From Bacteroidota bacterium (GTDB taxonomy: Bacteria > Bacteroidota > Ignavibacteria > Palsa-1295), in assembly GCA_018266755.1 (NCBI GenBank), contig JAFDZW010000005.1, forward strand, positions 1,031,233-1,095,232: a DNA stretch of 64,000 nt, read 5' to 3'. Below, in pieces: positions 16,669 to 26,544 of the stretch (position 1 is its first letter; each line of letters opens with the position of its first letter). The translations under genes and the position numbers were made by a program. Below the pieces are notes generated by a model, which worked only from the letters and a program-made list of their open reading frames with translations, did no database searches and was not told the origin of the DNA.

Positions 16669-19548
16669 TTAATCCCTGACGAAACAACTGCTTACTACAC
16701 CGCGATCTGTCATTCGTACTATGTACTCACCACCAGATAGAGAAGGTATGGATTCTACCACTCGGCGTTCGCCCCCTCGAATCTCCCATGAGGCAATCCG
16801 CCTGCCTAGAATATCGAACAGATCGAGTTGGTAATCCGACTCGGCATTGCCTGAGCGAATGATTGTCAGATGTCCGTGAGCGATCCAGGCCGATATGCGC
16901 TCAGGGTCGCTCGGGGTAACCTGACCCACGACACCGGACACTGCATCGGCGGACAGCGTGGTGCTCTGTTTGCCGAGCGAAAGAGCATCGGCAGCAATAT
17001 CCGTACGCCAATCAATTGTTGCATTATGAGCGTCGGTTGACTGAGGATGATAACATAGTGTCGCTGTGATGTACGTGCCGGGCCTGATCGGCATCGGATA
17101 GACCCAACTCGTTGCAGTCGAATCGACACTGAAGTTATTCGTATCGCTCAGGTCACCACGAAGGATATGCAGAACCTGTGTACCGACGTTTCGAAGCACC
17201 ACTTGTCGACATTCTGTCGCCCCGACCGAGACGGGCCCGAATGCGATATCGTCAGCCTGTAGTATTCCCGTAGCGCCGATGCCTGTCAGCGAATAACGAT
17301 AAAATGCGTCACACGGCGTACGGAGGATGACCTCCTCGTTAATCGATCCGGTATCATGTGGATGGAAGCAGATGTCAAGCCGCAGCGTATCCGCAGGGTG
17401 AAGCGTGATCGGCAGATTCGGTATGCTTTGCAACGAGTAGTTGCGCCCCGGATCGCTCAACCCAATATAATCGATCGGGACATCTTCGTTCGAGCCGGAC
17501 GGATTGACCAAGTAAACGGTTGCGCACCGCTCGCTATCGAGCGGAAGCACTCCTGCATCAAATCCCTGGTTATTACCTCGCGTGTGAAACGGCGCCTGTG
17601 CTTGCAGCGAGAGCAACGGAGTGCCGAGATCGACATAGACCGATGCTCCCGAATTATCGTACACGGCGATCAACGCACTCCCGCTGTCGTGCGAATGCAA
17701 CGGTTTTACGGCGAAACAATATTCGGTATCTGTCCCCGAGAGTACGATCTCACCAAGTTGCATCGGATCGACACTATTCTCAAATGCAATTTCCGGTCGC
17801 ACATATTTCCATGAGCCGTCCTCTTGTTGTTGTGTCGAACGGATTTCTACGAATCGTATCCCGTTGTTCGGGCCCCCGCTGTCGTGTACACATACAGTCC
17901 AGGGTACGCAATCGCGCCGGACGCTCACGTGCAAGCGTGACTGTCCTGCTCGCAGCGATCGCAGCGCCATCCCGGCCGGTGCCGCATATTCATAGAACCG
18001 TGTGATGCCATTCCTGTCGATGAACGCTCCGTACGGATTGTAATAGCGCATCCCGTACGAATACACCATGAACGCAGAGCCACCCTTGTCCGGTCGTAGC
18101 CCTCCCCCTTCGACAAATCTGTATGTTCCCGCAGAAAGACGGATCTGCGCCGAAAACAGATTCGACATATTCAACGTCTTGACCGATGTCGATTGCATCG
18201 CGAACGCCGTACGAAGCGATTGCCATCCCCCGCCGTCGATACTGACAAGAATCGAATCCCCGAGATAGGCGCTCCGGCGGCCGATGATATTGACATAGTC
18301 GGTACCAAGCGAGTCGTACTGGTTCGGAGGGACACACACCGTGAATCGATTGGTCCATTGCGACATCGGAACGATCGTCATCATTTCCGGCGCAGTATAC
18401 GGCGGGACACTCGTCTGTGAGCGCTGATCGAACTGCATCACTGAGATCGGATGGCCATTCGTGCTGTAGAACTCTTCGTTACTACCGATTGTGACGGGCG
18501 CACTTGCACCGGCAGTGTACGATACGAGGGTTTGTGCGTAGAGGCCATTGCCATGGCTCACCACAGTATTCGTCGTATCGACAGGATCGATCATGCCGAT
18601 CGCACCCGTATAGGACACAACCTCGTCTCCCATGCCGGCATGAATTGTGCTCGGCTCTACAAACGGCGCTGCAATGTATCCTGCAGAATCGAAGCACATC
18701 CTTGGCACCAGTTGCTCGACCATGAAATTCGTCGACCCAAAATCTGTGTACAGGTCGCTGCCGCTCGTTGTTGCAGCCCCATGCGCAGCGATTACAACGA
18801 TCGGTTTGTCTGCTACGACAGAACTTCCTGCCTCGGAACAGAATAGTCCTGATTGAATACGAACGGTGTACGATTGACCGCGCAACAACACGATCGAGAA
18901 TGGGTGGTAGCTGCCGGTAGCGCTATCTCCGCATAGCACACCAGCGCGGCGCCGTTGCGTGGTTGCGACCGGTACGATCGTAATGTGCGTGCTATCCGAC
19001 GTGGCGATGATCTCGAAGATATCGCTGCTCGGTTCTTCTATTACGTGCGGATAGGTACAGACGACATATTCCTTTCCTAATGCAGATCGTGGCAACGCCA
19101 GATACGCACCGCCAGCTCCGCTTCCTTCGGAATATACCATCACCGTAAGCGGTGTCTGCGATGTGATATGACATGTGCGGTACTCTGCGATTTCACCGAC
19201 ACGATTCGAAAGAACCTGAGACGAATCCAGCGGGACGATCCGGGCGTGACCGGGGTGGACCGCCAGATGCGACGCAAGGTGTTCGCTCCCATCCGATGCG
19301 AAATAGCTGATATTGACTGTATCCTCCGCGTCGCTCATCAAAAACATTTTGGCTGCGTAGCCGCTGGCGATCGTTTTTCCATTCACGAGAATCGGCAGAT
19401 TATCCGAGAGGATCGACGGTGCGGGCATGCCAATATAGAATTCACGCCCGGCATTCGTAAGCTGCTGTGCGTACGGCACCGCGGCTGATAGCAAGAGGCA
19501 CAGAAGTCCGCTCGCAACTGTGAGGCAATTATTTGCTATAGATCGCAT
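16669..19548 (-). CDS. IgGFc-binding-like secreted protein with type IX sorting tail (second of tandem pair)
   Basis: The protein is 959 residues long. After a signal peptide (ends PYAQQL) the first 480 residues resemble the IgGFc-binding N-terminal domain: GREFYIGMP, the ADKPIVVIAAHGA strand, MVEQLVPRMCF and MVYSYGMRYY. The middle holds a choice-of-anchor/ASH-like beta-sandwich region (DDIAFGPVSVGATECRQVVL, around 740-850). The last 70 residues are a Por-type sorting domain (LDLFDILGRRIASWEI, GGEYIVRMTD). It is therefore probably exported by the type IX system and held at the surface. IgGFc-like domains are adhesive modules; the ligand is unknown. It lies 18 bases behind its paralogue and is very likely cotranscribed. 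Confidence 0.85.
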   Translation of the reverse strand: MRSIANNCLTVASGLLCLLLSAAVPYAQQLTNAGREFYIGMPAPSILSDNLPILVNGKTIASGYAAKMFLMSDAEDTVNISYFASDGSEHLASHLAVHPGHARIVPLDSSQVLSNRVGEIAEYRTCHITSQTPLTVMVYSEGSGAGGAYLALPRSALGKEYVVCTYPHVIEEPSSDIFEIIATSDSTHITIVPVATTQRRRAGVLCGDSATGSYHPFSIVLLRGQSYTVRIQSGLFCSEAGSSVVADKPIVVIAAHGAATTSGSDLYTDFGSTNFMVEQLVPRMCFDSAGYIAAPFVEPSTIHAGMGDEVVSYTGAIGMIDPVDTTNTVVSHGNGLYAQTLVSYTAGASAPVTIGSNEEFYSTNGHPISVMQFDQRSQTSVPPYTAPEMMTIVPMSQWTNRFTVCVPPNQYDSLGTDYVNIIGRRSAYLGDSILVSIDGGGWQSLRTAFAMQSTSVKTLNMSNLFSAQIRLSAGTYRFVEGGGLRPDKGGSAFMVYSYGMRYYNPYGAFIDRNGITRFYEYAAPAGMALRSLRAGQSRLHVSVRRDCVPWTVCVHDSGGPNNGIRFVEIRSTQQQEDGSWKYVRPEIAFENSVDPMQLGEIVLSGTDTEYCFAVKPLHSHDSGSALIAVYDNSGASVYVDLGTPLLSLQAQAPFHTRGNNQGFDAGVLPLDSERCATVYLVNPSGSNEDVPIDYIGLSDPGRNYSLQSIPNLPITLHPADTLRLDICFHPHDTGSINEEVILRTPCDAFYRYSLTGIGATGILQADDIAFGPVSVGATECRQVVLRNVGTQVLHILRGDLSDTNNFSVDSTATSWVYPMPIRPGTYITATLCYHPQSTDAHNATIDWRTDIAADALSLGKQSTTLSADAVSGVVGQVTPSDPERISAWIAHGHLTIIRSGNAESDYQLDLFDILGRRIASWEIRGGERRVVESIPSLSGGEYIVRMTDRGVVSSCFVRD

Positions 19549-19566
19549 CTTCTTCTTAGTTACTAA

Positions 19567-22437
19567 TTACTGCACATGCAACACAATGCTACGATGCATG
19601 CGGTCGGTTTCGAATCGTACGATATATGTACCGGCGGCAAGATTTGAAAGCGCATACCGTCCACCGCTCCACCCTGGATCAAGCCGAATGCTCCAGACTT
19701 GGCGACCGATGAGATCGTACACGCATACGGATGCATACGCCGTCAACGTCGATGACGTATTGATATGGAGCGTTCCATCCGAGAACGAAGCCATCAACCC
19801 GATATCCTCCATCGGTTCGGCAGCGACGTCATCGACTGGGATAAATCCTCGCCCCATGAGATGCGAGATACGCGGCAACTCAGGCTCGACCGTATCGGCA
19901 ACCGAAGTCAGCCACTCCATCTCTGTTCGAAGGGTATCGGCACGAGTCGGGCGGAAACAAACGGTGAAGGTCATCGTGTCGCCCTGGACAATACGATGCG
20001 GGAGCGAATACCCTTTCGGATTCGGCTTCACCCGGAAGTTGCTCGTATCGTTCAGTCGGTATCCATCGAGCCAGAGTGGCGCATTCCCGGTGTTGGTCAC
20101 GACCAGTGTCGAACACACTTCTGCCCCGACCTTGGTGTCATGATATCGTATATCATCCACGTGAATATATCCGCTTGTTGCAACCGCGGACAGCCGGAAT
20201 GTCTGCGAGCGGCATCCATATTCCACGACGACATCGGCATAAGATGTATCGAGAGCATGCGTCGTACAACAGAGTTCGAGCCAAACGGACGAATTCGCTT
20301 CGATGCGCAACGGGAATGCTGGAAGTGCATTGGTAATATGAAATGCAGACGTGTCACCAGTTATGCGGATCGAAGTGATCTCTGCAGATCCGGTCTCATA
20401 CTGATTGGCATACAACCATAAATCTCCGCAGCGTGTACTGCCGAGCGTATCGGTGCCGAACGTGTATGTGCGATTTGCCCCATATCCTAATTGACCGCTC
20501 GGCTGAGCGTAGAGAGTCAGCAAGCCGCTAACTGGCACGATCATCCCCCGACCCGAATTGTCGTAAAAGGCGATCGAGCCGAAGGCGGTATCTGCCTGCG
20601 AGCGCTTGAGCACATCGAAACAATACTCCTGTTCTGCGCCATCGAGAACGATCTCACCTTTACCGAGCGGATCGAGCAGTGGATCGAACATCACGTTATG
20701 GGCAATGTCGTTGCCTGCGCCGGTTTCATAGTTTGCGTAGTTCAATAACTCGATATAGCGAATCCCGTTCGTTGCAGCGCCAGTCGAATGCAAGCAGACG
20801 TGCCAATGTGTACACTCGTCGGTAACATCTGCACTCATCGTGGGTCGCGGAATACTCGAGTTACCGTATGACATCCCGAGCGGGGACGCATATTCGGTGA
20901 AGAAATCGTCTCCGCTTTCGTCGAGTACGTCACCGTCCGGCGAATAGGCTCGCATTCCGTATCCGTAGGCCATCATTGGGAATGTAAGCGTGTCTTCACG
21001 ATAGTACGGGTGCGCTTGTCCGGCCCGAGCATTGACGATGCGATAAGCTCCGGGCCCGATCGAGAGGATAAGTCCTCGTAGGTATGGTTCGTCCGGTACG
21101 GAGACCATCCGTTTCACGGAGATTCCTGCGCTTTGTAGTGTCGTAAATGCAGCGCCGTTCACCGAAACCAGCAGATTGCCCTGATCCCACTCCCACTTCG
21201 GGACGATGAGGGTGATATACGATGCGTACGAATTCATCCCAGTCGTAGGTGGTACGACGAATGCGAATTCGCTTTTCCACCTGCTCGACGGTACGAGGCT
21301 CATCATCGAGGGTGCAGGATACGGCCCGCTCGCACCTTGCATCCGCTGATCGTACATCATCGCGCCGAATGCCTGCGTCGATCGGTACGTCTGTGCCGTG
21401 GTTACCGACGATCTGCTCACGGCCGAGAACGGATTTACAGAAAGTGTCGCGCCGGTCGTTACTTCGTTCACTGTGGTGCTTGCCGATGGATTCAGGCCGA
21501 CGATGCGAATCTCGTCGCCTTCCCCACCTTCAGCCGGTTGTCCGGAATCGACAAACGGAATGCTGATCACGGAAGACGTATCCCAGCATTCGGCGGGGAT
21601 CAACTGCTCCATCATAAAATCTCGTCCTTCATCGTAGTGCGATCCGACACTCCCGGCCAGCGGGAACGCGTTCTCGTGCATTGCAAGTACGGCGACCGGT
21701 TTGTCGGCCGTTACCTGGCTTCCGGTGATATCGTTCGAGGCGTCGCTGCCATCGGAATAGATTGTGACCGATTGGCCCCGGTCGAGCACCACGTCGAACG
21801 GTCTTGGTGTTCCGTCGGACCCGGCACCGGAGATCGCCCCGATATGGCCACCGGCAGTGGTTGTCGATGGCGTGATCGTCACTCGGGTTGCATTCGAAGC
21901 GGCGATCACCTGAAAGCCGCCGCGCGATCGTTCGTTCGAGACGATCCCGCCGATTCCGGCAGGGTTGTCCGTGTAGCTCATGACGACATATCGTTTGCCC
22001 CAGCACTGCAACGGCAGCGCGAGATATGAGCCGCCGGCGCAGCCGCCACTGCTATAACACAACACCGAGATCGGCGCCGTCGCAACGATATGACAGGTGT
22101 TGTATGTCGCCTGGTCGGGCGCAACACTCGTGGTGCTCATCCTACCGAGATCCAGCGACACTTGTAGGGATGTGTTCGCCGAGACCCGGTAGGAGTGCGC
22201 ACCAAATTCCGCACCATCCGTGCCGATATACGATACGGTCACCACATTCTCGCCAAGACTGGTAATCAGTGCGTTTACACCATATCGCGCAGTCCCGCCG
22301 ACGAGCTGCGCTTCGACGCTCGGCGTCGCAATGCCGAGGAAATATTCTCGGCCGTCGCTCGGGATGCCCAGCTGTTGAGCGTGAATTGCGGCGGCGATGA
22401 GGATGAGAACGACTGCGAACCGGTAACGATAGTGCAT
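19567..22437 (-). CDS. IgGFc-binding-like secreted protein with type IX sorting tail (first of tandem pair)
   Basis: The protein is 956 residues long and has the same architecture as its neighbour: signal peptide (ends AAIHAQQ), an IgGFc-binding-like domain from GREYFLGIATP through VTADKPVAVLAMHENA, MMEQLIPAECW and MMAYGYGMRAY, a beta-sandwich region (DDIRYHDTKVGAEVCSTLVV), and a sorting domain (VCVYDLIGRQVWSIRL, AAGTYIVRFETD). The two proteins match in order along their whole length but are clearly diverged, so the duplication is old. This gene is first in the operon. Spaced cysteines in the central part (STRCGDLW, LCCTTHAL) suggest disulphides outside the cell. Function: probable surface adhesin, by inference. 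Confidence 0.85.
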   Translation of the reverse strand: MHYRYRFAVVLILIAAAIHAQQLGIPSDGREYFLGIATPSVEAQLVGGTARYGVNALITSLGENVVTVSYIGTDGAEFGAHSYRVSANTSLQVSLDLGRMSTTSVAPDQATYNTCHIVATAPISVLCYSSGGCAGGSYLALPLQCWGKRYVVMSYTDNPAGIGGIVSNERSRGGFQVIAASNATRVTITPSTTTAGGHIGAISGAGSDGTPRPFDVVLDRGQSVTIYSDGSDASNDITGSQVTADKPVAVLAMHENAFPLAGSVGSHYDEGRDFMMEQLIPAECWDTSSVISIPFVDSGQPAEGGEGDEIRIVGLNPSASTTVNEVTTGATLSVNPFSAVSRSSVTTAQTYRSTQAFGAMMYDQRMQGASGPYPAPSMMSLVPSSRWKSEFAFVVPPTTGMNSYASYITLIVPKWEWDQGNLLVSVNGAAFTTLQSAGISVKRMVSVPDEPYLRGLILSIGPGAYRIVNARAGQAHPYYREDTLTFPMMAYGYGMRAYSPDGDVLDESGDDFFTEYASPLGMSYGNSSIPRPTMSADVTDECTHWHVCLHSTGAATNGIRYIELLNYANYETGAGNDIAHNVMFDPLLDPLGKGEIVLDGAEQEYCFDVLKRSQADTAFGSIAFYDNSGRGMIVPVSGLLTLYAQPSGQLGYGANRTYTFGTDTLGSTRCGDLWLYANQYETGSAEITSIRITGDTSAFHITNALPAFPLRIEANSSVWLELCCTTHALDTSYADVVVEYGCRSQTFRLSAVATSGYIHVDDIRYHDTKVGAEVCSTLVVTNTGNAPLWLDGYRLNDTSNFRVKPNPKGYSLPHRIVQGDTMTFTVCFRPTRADTLRTEMEWLTSVADTVEPELPRISHLMGRGFIPVDDVAAEPMEDIGLMASFSDGTLHINTSSTLTAYASVCVYDLIGRQVWSIRLDPGWSGGRYALSNLAAGTYIVRFETDRMHRSIVLHVQ

Positions 22438-22795
22438 AGACGAAGATTGTGGTCACGCATAATTGACCCGTCAGATGCACGAAGGTTGCAATGTTTTTTG
22501 AAAATTACATGGGCATCGATCTATACAAGCACAATGCGCACTCCGAACGGCGAGCGCTTGCAACAGCAAAGCGTTCATCGCATGGAATGCGGCTTGTGCG
22601 GAGGACGTGCGGAGCCTGTCCGCTCTTCTCGTTTATTTCGCGTTCACCAGGAGAAGTAGTACATGACGTTCACAACTAAATGACACGCACCAGTTCAAAA
22701 GGTTACAAATAAAGTGTTGTGCGAATATCGATTCACCATGCCGACGGAGAGGAGCGTAAAAAATCCGTAGTTTTGTCCGACAGGAGGATTCCCGT
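22438..22795. other. Divergent spacer, 358 bases without a gene
   Basis: Short frames here lack coding character. The only readable elements are a TAnnTTTG box and a strong ribosome site at the right end for the MgtC-like gene. No repeat, hairpin or RNA gene was seen, and no consensus promoter for the leftward IgGFc operon. Confidence 0.5.
22768..22775 (+). promoter_or_regulatory. TAnnTTTG box (TAGTTTTG) and AGGAGG site
   Basis: The box lies 28 bases before the TTG start at 22796, and a full AGGAGG (22782-22787) sits eight bases before that start. Together they decide the unusual TTG start and predict a very short leader. Confidence 0.5.
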
Positions 22796-24088
22796 TTGAA
22801 CCAGTTACTTGCGCCCGCAGAATCGAAGCTGATCGTCGATTTCGTATTGAGCGTCGTGTTCTCACTGCTGATCGGCATCGAACTCAACAATCGCCTCGGC
22901 GAAGAAGAACGCTCGAAAGTCTTCGGCACCGACCGCACCTTCGCCTTCATCGGCACGCTCGGCTTCATCCTCTATGTCATTACCCCTGGAAGTCTGACGG
23001 CCTACCTGACAGGCTTTTGTATGATCGGCGGGCTGTTGGCGGTGTATTATTTCCTGCGGTCGCAAAACCAACAGACGTACGGCATCACTGCGATCGTGCT
23101 TGCATTCGTCGTGTACGTACTGCCGGCATTTATCATCACACAGGAGCGCTGGTTCTCGCTGTTAGTGATCGTGATTGTCATGACGCTCTCGGAGATCAAG
23201 CCGCAGATCAAAGCGTTCTCCTCGAAGATCCTCAGCGGCGAGTTTCTGACACTCTCGAAGTTTCTGGTGATCACCGGCGTAATCCTGCCTCTCGTGCCGG
23301 ACCGCGAGTTCATCCCCTACATTGCCATCTCGCCGCACAAACTCTGGCTTGCCATCGTCGTGATCTCGAGCATTTCGTACATCAGCTATCTCGTCCGCAA
23401 GTTCATGTTTCCGAATGCCGGACTGTTGCTCAGCGGCGTACTCGGCGGACTCTACAGCAGCACGGCAACGACATTTATCCTCGCCAAAAAATCGAAAGAG
23501 GTACCGGGCAGCCGGTATGAATACACTGCGGCGATCCTTGCGGCAAACACGATGCTCTTTCTGCGAGTCTGGATTATTATTGCGATCTTCAATCAGCCGC
23601 TGGCATCCGAGACGGCGCCGGTCTTTGCCGCAATGATCCTCGTTGGCACTGTCGCGACATACTTCATGCACCGAAAGATCGAGCCGACAGTCGTTAACAC
23701 CTCCTCGACGGGCATCATCGACAGCAACCCGCTCGAACTGCGTGTTGCGATCCTCTTCGGCGGGTTATATATGATTTTCGCGTTGCTGACAAGTTATGTT
23801 ATCGCAACGTACGGGAGCTTGGGCCTGACCGTTCTTTCCTATATCGTCGGACTCACCGACATCAATCCGTTTATCATCAACCTCTACCAAACACATGCGA
23901 CCACCCTGCCGGCCGCAGTCATTGCAACCGCAACGATCAACGCGGTGGCCGGCAACACGCTCTTGCATGGAGTGTACTCGCTGCTCTTATGTGCGAAGGA
24001 ATTACGGCGTCCGCTGATGATCGGATACGTCGTGCTTGTAGCGACCGTGCTCGGCGCTTCGATCGTGGTGGGTGTATTGTGGTCCTGA
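22796..24088 (+). CDS. MgtC/SapB-like DUF4010 membrane protein
   Basis: The protein is 430 residues long with about 12 predicted membrane helices. The first 130 residues match the MgtC/SapB domain (DFVLSVVFSLLIGIELNN, then FGTDRTFAFIGTLGF), and the rest is the DUF4010 domain that usually accompanies it (LSGVLGGLYSSTATTFILAKKS; GLTDINPFIINLYQ). MgtC proteins affect magnesium adaptation and membrane potential in pathogens; the function of the DUF4010 fusion is not established. TTG start with an AGGAGG site at ideal spacing. It converges with the cysteine dioxygenase gene, with 12 bases between stops. Confidence 0.88.
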   Translation: MNQLLAPAESKLIVDFVLSVVFSLLIGIELNNRLGEEERSKVFGTDRTFAFIGTLGFILYVITPGSLTAYLTGFCMIGGLLAVYYFLRSQNQQTYGITAIVLAFVVYVLPAFIITQERWFSLLVIVIVMTLSEIKPQIKAFSSKILSGEFLTLSKFLVITGVILPLVPDREFIPYIAISPHKLWLAIVVISSISYISYLVRKFMFPNAGLLLSGVLGGLYSSTATTFILAKKSKEVPGSRYEYTAAILAANTMLFLRVWIIIAIFNQPLASETAPVFAAMILVGTVATYFMHRKIEPTVVNTSSTGIIDSNPLELRVAILFGGLYMIFALLTSYVIATYGSLGLTVLSYIVGLTDINPFIINLYQTHATTLPAAVIATATINAVAGNTLLHGVYSLLLCAKELRRPLMIGYVVLVATVLGASIVVGVLWS

Positions 24089-24100
24089 TGCAATGCGCGC

Positions 24101-24703
24101 TCAGACTTCCTGGGTCTGGCGCTGCTGCTCTTTGACGAGATTGCGATACGAGAACTTCCCGCGTTCGACCATGCGGATCTGTGCCTCGTCACGCGGTACG
24201 ACCGATGCCGCATCGTCCGTCACATGATAAATATCCCCGTTGCGAGTATCGAAAACCCGGACATTCGTCGCAGCAGGCGAATAGATGTGCAGCCCGACGT
24301 AGGGTTCGTCGGAAGTAACATTCGCCAGCGAATGGATCATATCCTTCGGCAGGCGCATGTGCTGGCCGTTCTTGATCGTCGACTGTTCGTAGAGTTCGAG
24401 CGTGTCGCCATTGAAGCGGTAATCGAAATGTTCGACCTCGCCGCTGCATCCATAGACGACACCTTCTGCATCGCCGTGATCGTGGGCATCGCACCAGCCG
24501 TTTCGCGGCCAGCAACCGATGATCATTTCGTACTTATCGTTGAGGCGAAGGATCGTCCGTCCGTATGGCATGCTTGTATCGGCGAGTGCCACGACTTCCT
24601 CGGGCGACGGCAGGTTCTCGAGCAGGATGCGCTCGAGTGTTCCCACGGAATAGTCGGGTGCGTTATCGAGAGCGTGCGCAAGCGTTTCGATCGTAGCGGC
24701 CAT
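24101..24703 (-). CDS. Cysteine dioxygenase-like cupin
   Basis: The protein is 200 residues long, the usual size for bacterial type I cysteine dioxygenase, which oxidises cysteine to cysteine sulphinate with a single Fe(II). The three metal ligands are His74 and His76 (CDAHDHGD) and His124 (KDMIHSL). The residue equivalent to the mammalian cross-linking Cys93 is Gly81, as in most bacterial enzymes, so the Cys-Tyr cofactor is not expected. A 3-mercaptopropionate or related thiol dioxygenase cannot be excluded. A near-consensus box (TATCTTCG, 24731-24738, minus strand) lies 28 bases upstream of the ATG. The gene is single, facing the MgtC-like gene. Confidence 0.82.
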   Translation of the reverse strand: MAATIETLAHALDNAPDYSVGTLERILLENLPSPEEVVALADTSMPYGRTILRLNDKYEMIIGCWPRNGWCDAHDHGDAEGVVYGCSGEVEHFDYRFNGDTLELYEQSTIKNGQHMRLPKDMIHSLANVTSDEPYVGLHIYSPAATNVRVFDTRNGDIYHVTDDAASVVPRDEAQIRMVERGKFSYRNLVKEQQRQTQEV

Positions 24704-24831
24704 AGAATGAGTGCAATGAAAGTATTCGAACGAAGATACAATGGTTTTCGAGGAAGCGTTTCCGCGATGCTGTCACGCAGTGTCCGATGGTCGTTCATCG
24801 GTTGGCCGGTAATCGCGGTGATGAATGGCCC

Positions 24832-26457
24832 CTACTCCGCTCTGTGCATCGAAGAGAACGGACTGCTCCGCGGTTCATCGATGATCGGGCGCGAGAGTAC
24901 ATCGGGTCGTTCGACACCGAGTGCGTCGTACATCTGTCCGAGGTGCATACGAAACAGCTCGTCGAAAAGCCCTCTGTCTTCGGCATAGTGATCGTCGCCA
25001 AACCACCAGAACCAGTCGCTTCCCTCGGCTTGCAGTAATGCGGTCCGTGCCTGTGGATAATTTGCGGACGCTCGGTCCGCTGCCGCGAGTACCTCTCTCG
25101 CGGCGGCGAGATATTCCCACGCGGTATTCTTTTCCGGGTGTCCGATCCAGATCTTGAAGTTGCCGCCGATCCACGAACCGGCAACGATATGCTCGATGGG
25201 CCGGATGTTCGCTTTTCCGATGTTCTCGACCGCTTCCGACATCGTGACGGGCTCGATGTCCGGATCGTCCACCAACGCACGGTACAACCCTGATACGAAG
25301 TCGAATCCGTTGCGCTCGTAATGCTCCCAACAATTCTCTCCGTCGAGGATGACGCTGACACAGGCCGTGCGAAGCACGTCTTCACCATATTCGCGCAGTA
25401 TCTCCTGGCGGACCTGCCGGATGTGATTGACAAAATCGTTTACCGCATCCGTTACGTGCCACGTGTGATAATCAAAGCCCACTTTGTCCGAAAGCCAATG
25501 ATCGCGGAAGAAAACGACGATGCTGCCGTGCGCCGACCTCACCATGCGCGGGAAATAGTGTTCGAATCTGCCGTATGGTCGATCGTACTCGCCAAGGGAA
25601 TGATCGAGAACGGTCTCGTCGCTTGCGGCCCAGACAATCCCTTCGTCTGCCATGAGCGCGAGCGCCGCATCCGAGATGCTTCCTTCCGCAGGCCACATAC
25701 CTCGCGCAACGAGACCGAACTGATGTTCATGAAATGCGATGGAGCGCGTGACGTGTTCGCGTGCATCCTCCGGCCACGAACATCGCACGTCGGGAAGCCG
25801 AAGACCGGGCATCGCCTCATGCGCGGAGTTGGTATCGCAGATTAGAGGAAGGATCGGATGGTAGTACGGAGTCGTCGAGAGTTCGATATTCGCACCTGCC
25901 GCAAGCCGCATGTGCGCGACATCGAACGTCTGCAGGATTTTCGTGTGCGCATCGAGTAGCGCTGTTTTATCCGCTTCGGTATAATCGCGATCTTTCGCAA
26001 TAAGCGAAGCGAATGGTTCGCCGCCACGCGCGTACTCGCCGGTCCAGGCCAGATGGAAATGCACGATGAGGTCGCGCAGATCTTGAGTCGTGAACGTCGT
26101 ACGCTCCCGAAGCTCCGTGTACCGTGCCGAGCGCATGATCATGCGTTGATAATTTGCATGAAAGCATTGCCGCATCACAAGCGCACGCTCGTCGTCGGTT
26201 AACCGATCGGTCGGTGCACGGCTGGCAGTAAGGAGCGGGTCGGTTGCCCCGTGAGCATATTCTTCTACCTGTGCGACGAGCGACGGGACGAGGTTGATCG
26301 TGGCATGCATCGCGGGGACTCTGGCCAGATGCTCGGCCATCTCGAGGTAGTCTTTCGTGGCATGCAACCGCACCCACGGCAGGCGCACAATCCCGTCGGA
26401 GCGGTAGTACGGCTGATGCTGATGCCAGAGGATCGCGAGTTTGATTGGTACACTCAT
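24832..26457 (-). CDS. Glycoside hydrolase family 57 protein
   Basis: The protein is 541 residues long. The N-terminal WHQHQPYYRS (11-20) is the first GH57 signature, and the catalytic nucleophile is Glu258 in GMWPAEGSISD. The acid/base Asp is expected in the segment FRDHWLSDKVGFDYH. GH57 enzymes act on alpha-glucans (alpha-amylase, amylopullulanase, 4-alpha-glucanotransferase, branching enzyme); the length and the DGENCWEHYERNG segment fit the amylase/glucanotransferase type. No signal peptide is present, so it is likely cytoplasmic and linked to glycogen metabolism. The ATG at 26457 starts MSVPIKLAIL, the family's normal N-terminus; an upstream frame to 26517 looks non-coding. Confidence 0.88.
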   Translation of the reverse strand: MSVPIKLAILWHQHQPYYRSDGIVRLPWVRLHATKDYLEMAEHLARVPAMHATINLVPSLVAQVEEYAHGATDPLLTASRAPTDRLTDDERALVMRQCFHANYQRMIMRSARYTELRERTTFTTQDLRDLIVHFHLAWTGEYARGGEPFASLIAKDRDYTEADKTALLDAHTKILQTFDVAHMRLAAGANIELSTTPYYHPILPLICDTNSAHEAMPGLRLPDVRCSWPEDAREHVTRSIAFHEHQFGLVARGMWPAEGSISDAALALMADEGIVWAASDETVLDHSLGEYDRPYGRFEHYFPRMVRSAHGSIVVFFRDHWLSDKVGFDYHTWHVTDAVNDFVNHIRQVRQEILREYGEDVLRTACVSVILDGENCWEHYERNGFDFVSGLYRALVDDPDIEPVTMSEAVENIGKANIRPIEHIVAGSWIGGNFKIWIGHPEKNTAWEYLAAAREVLAAADRASANYPQARTALLQAEGSDWFWWFGDDHYAEDRGLFDELFRMHLGQMYDALGVERPDVLSRPIIDEPRSSPFSSMHRAE

Positions 26458-26544
26458 AGTGATCGTTCCCCAATAGAACAGTACAGCCGCCGAGAATCGC
26501 TTCATCGGCGGCTGCACTCGTTATGAGAGAAAACTCGCTCTCGC

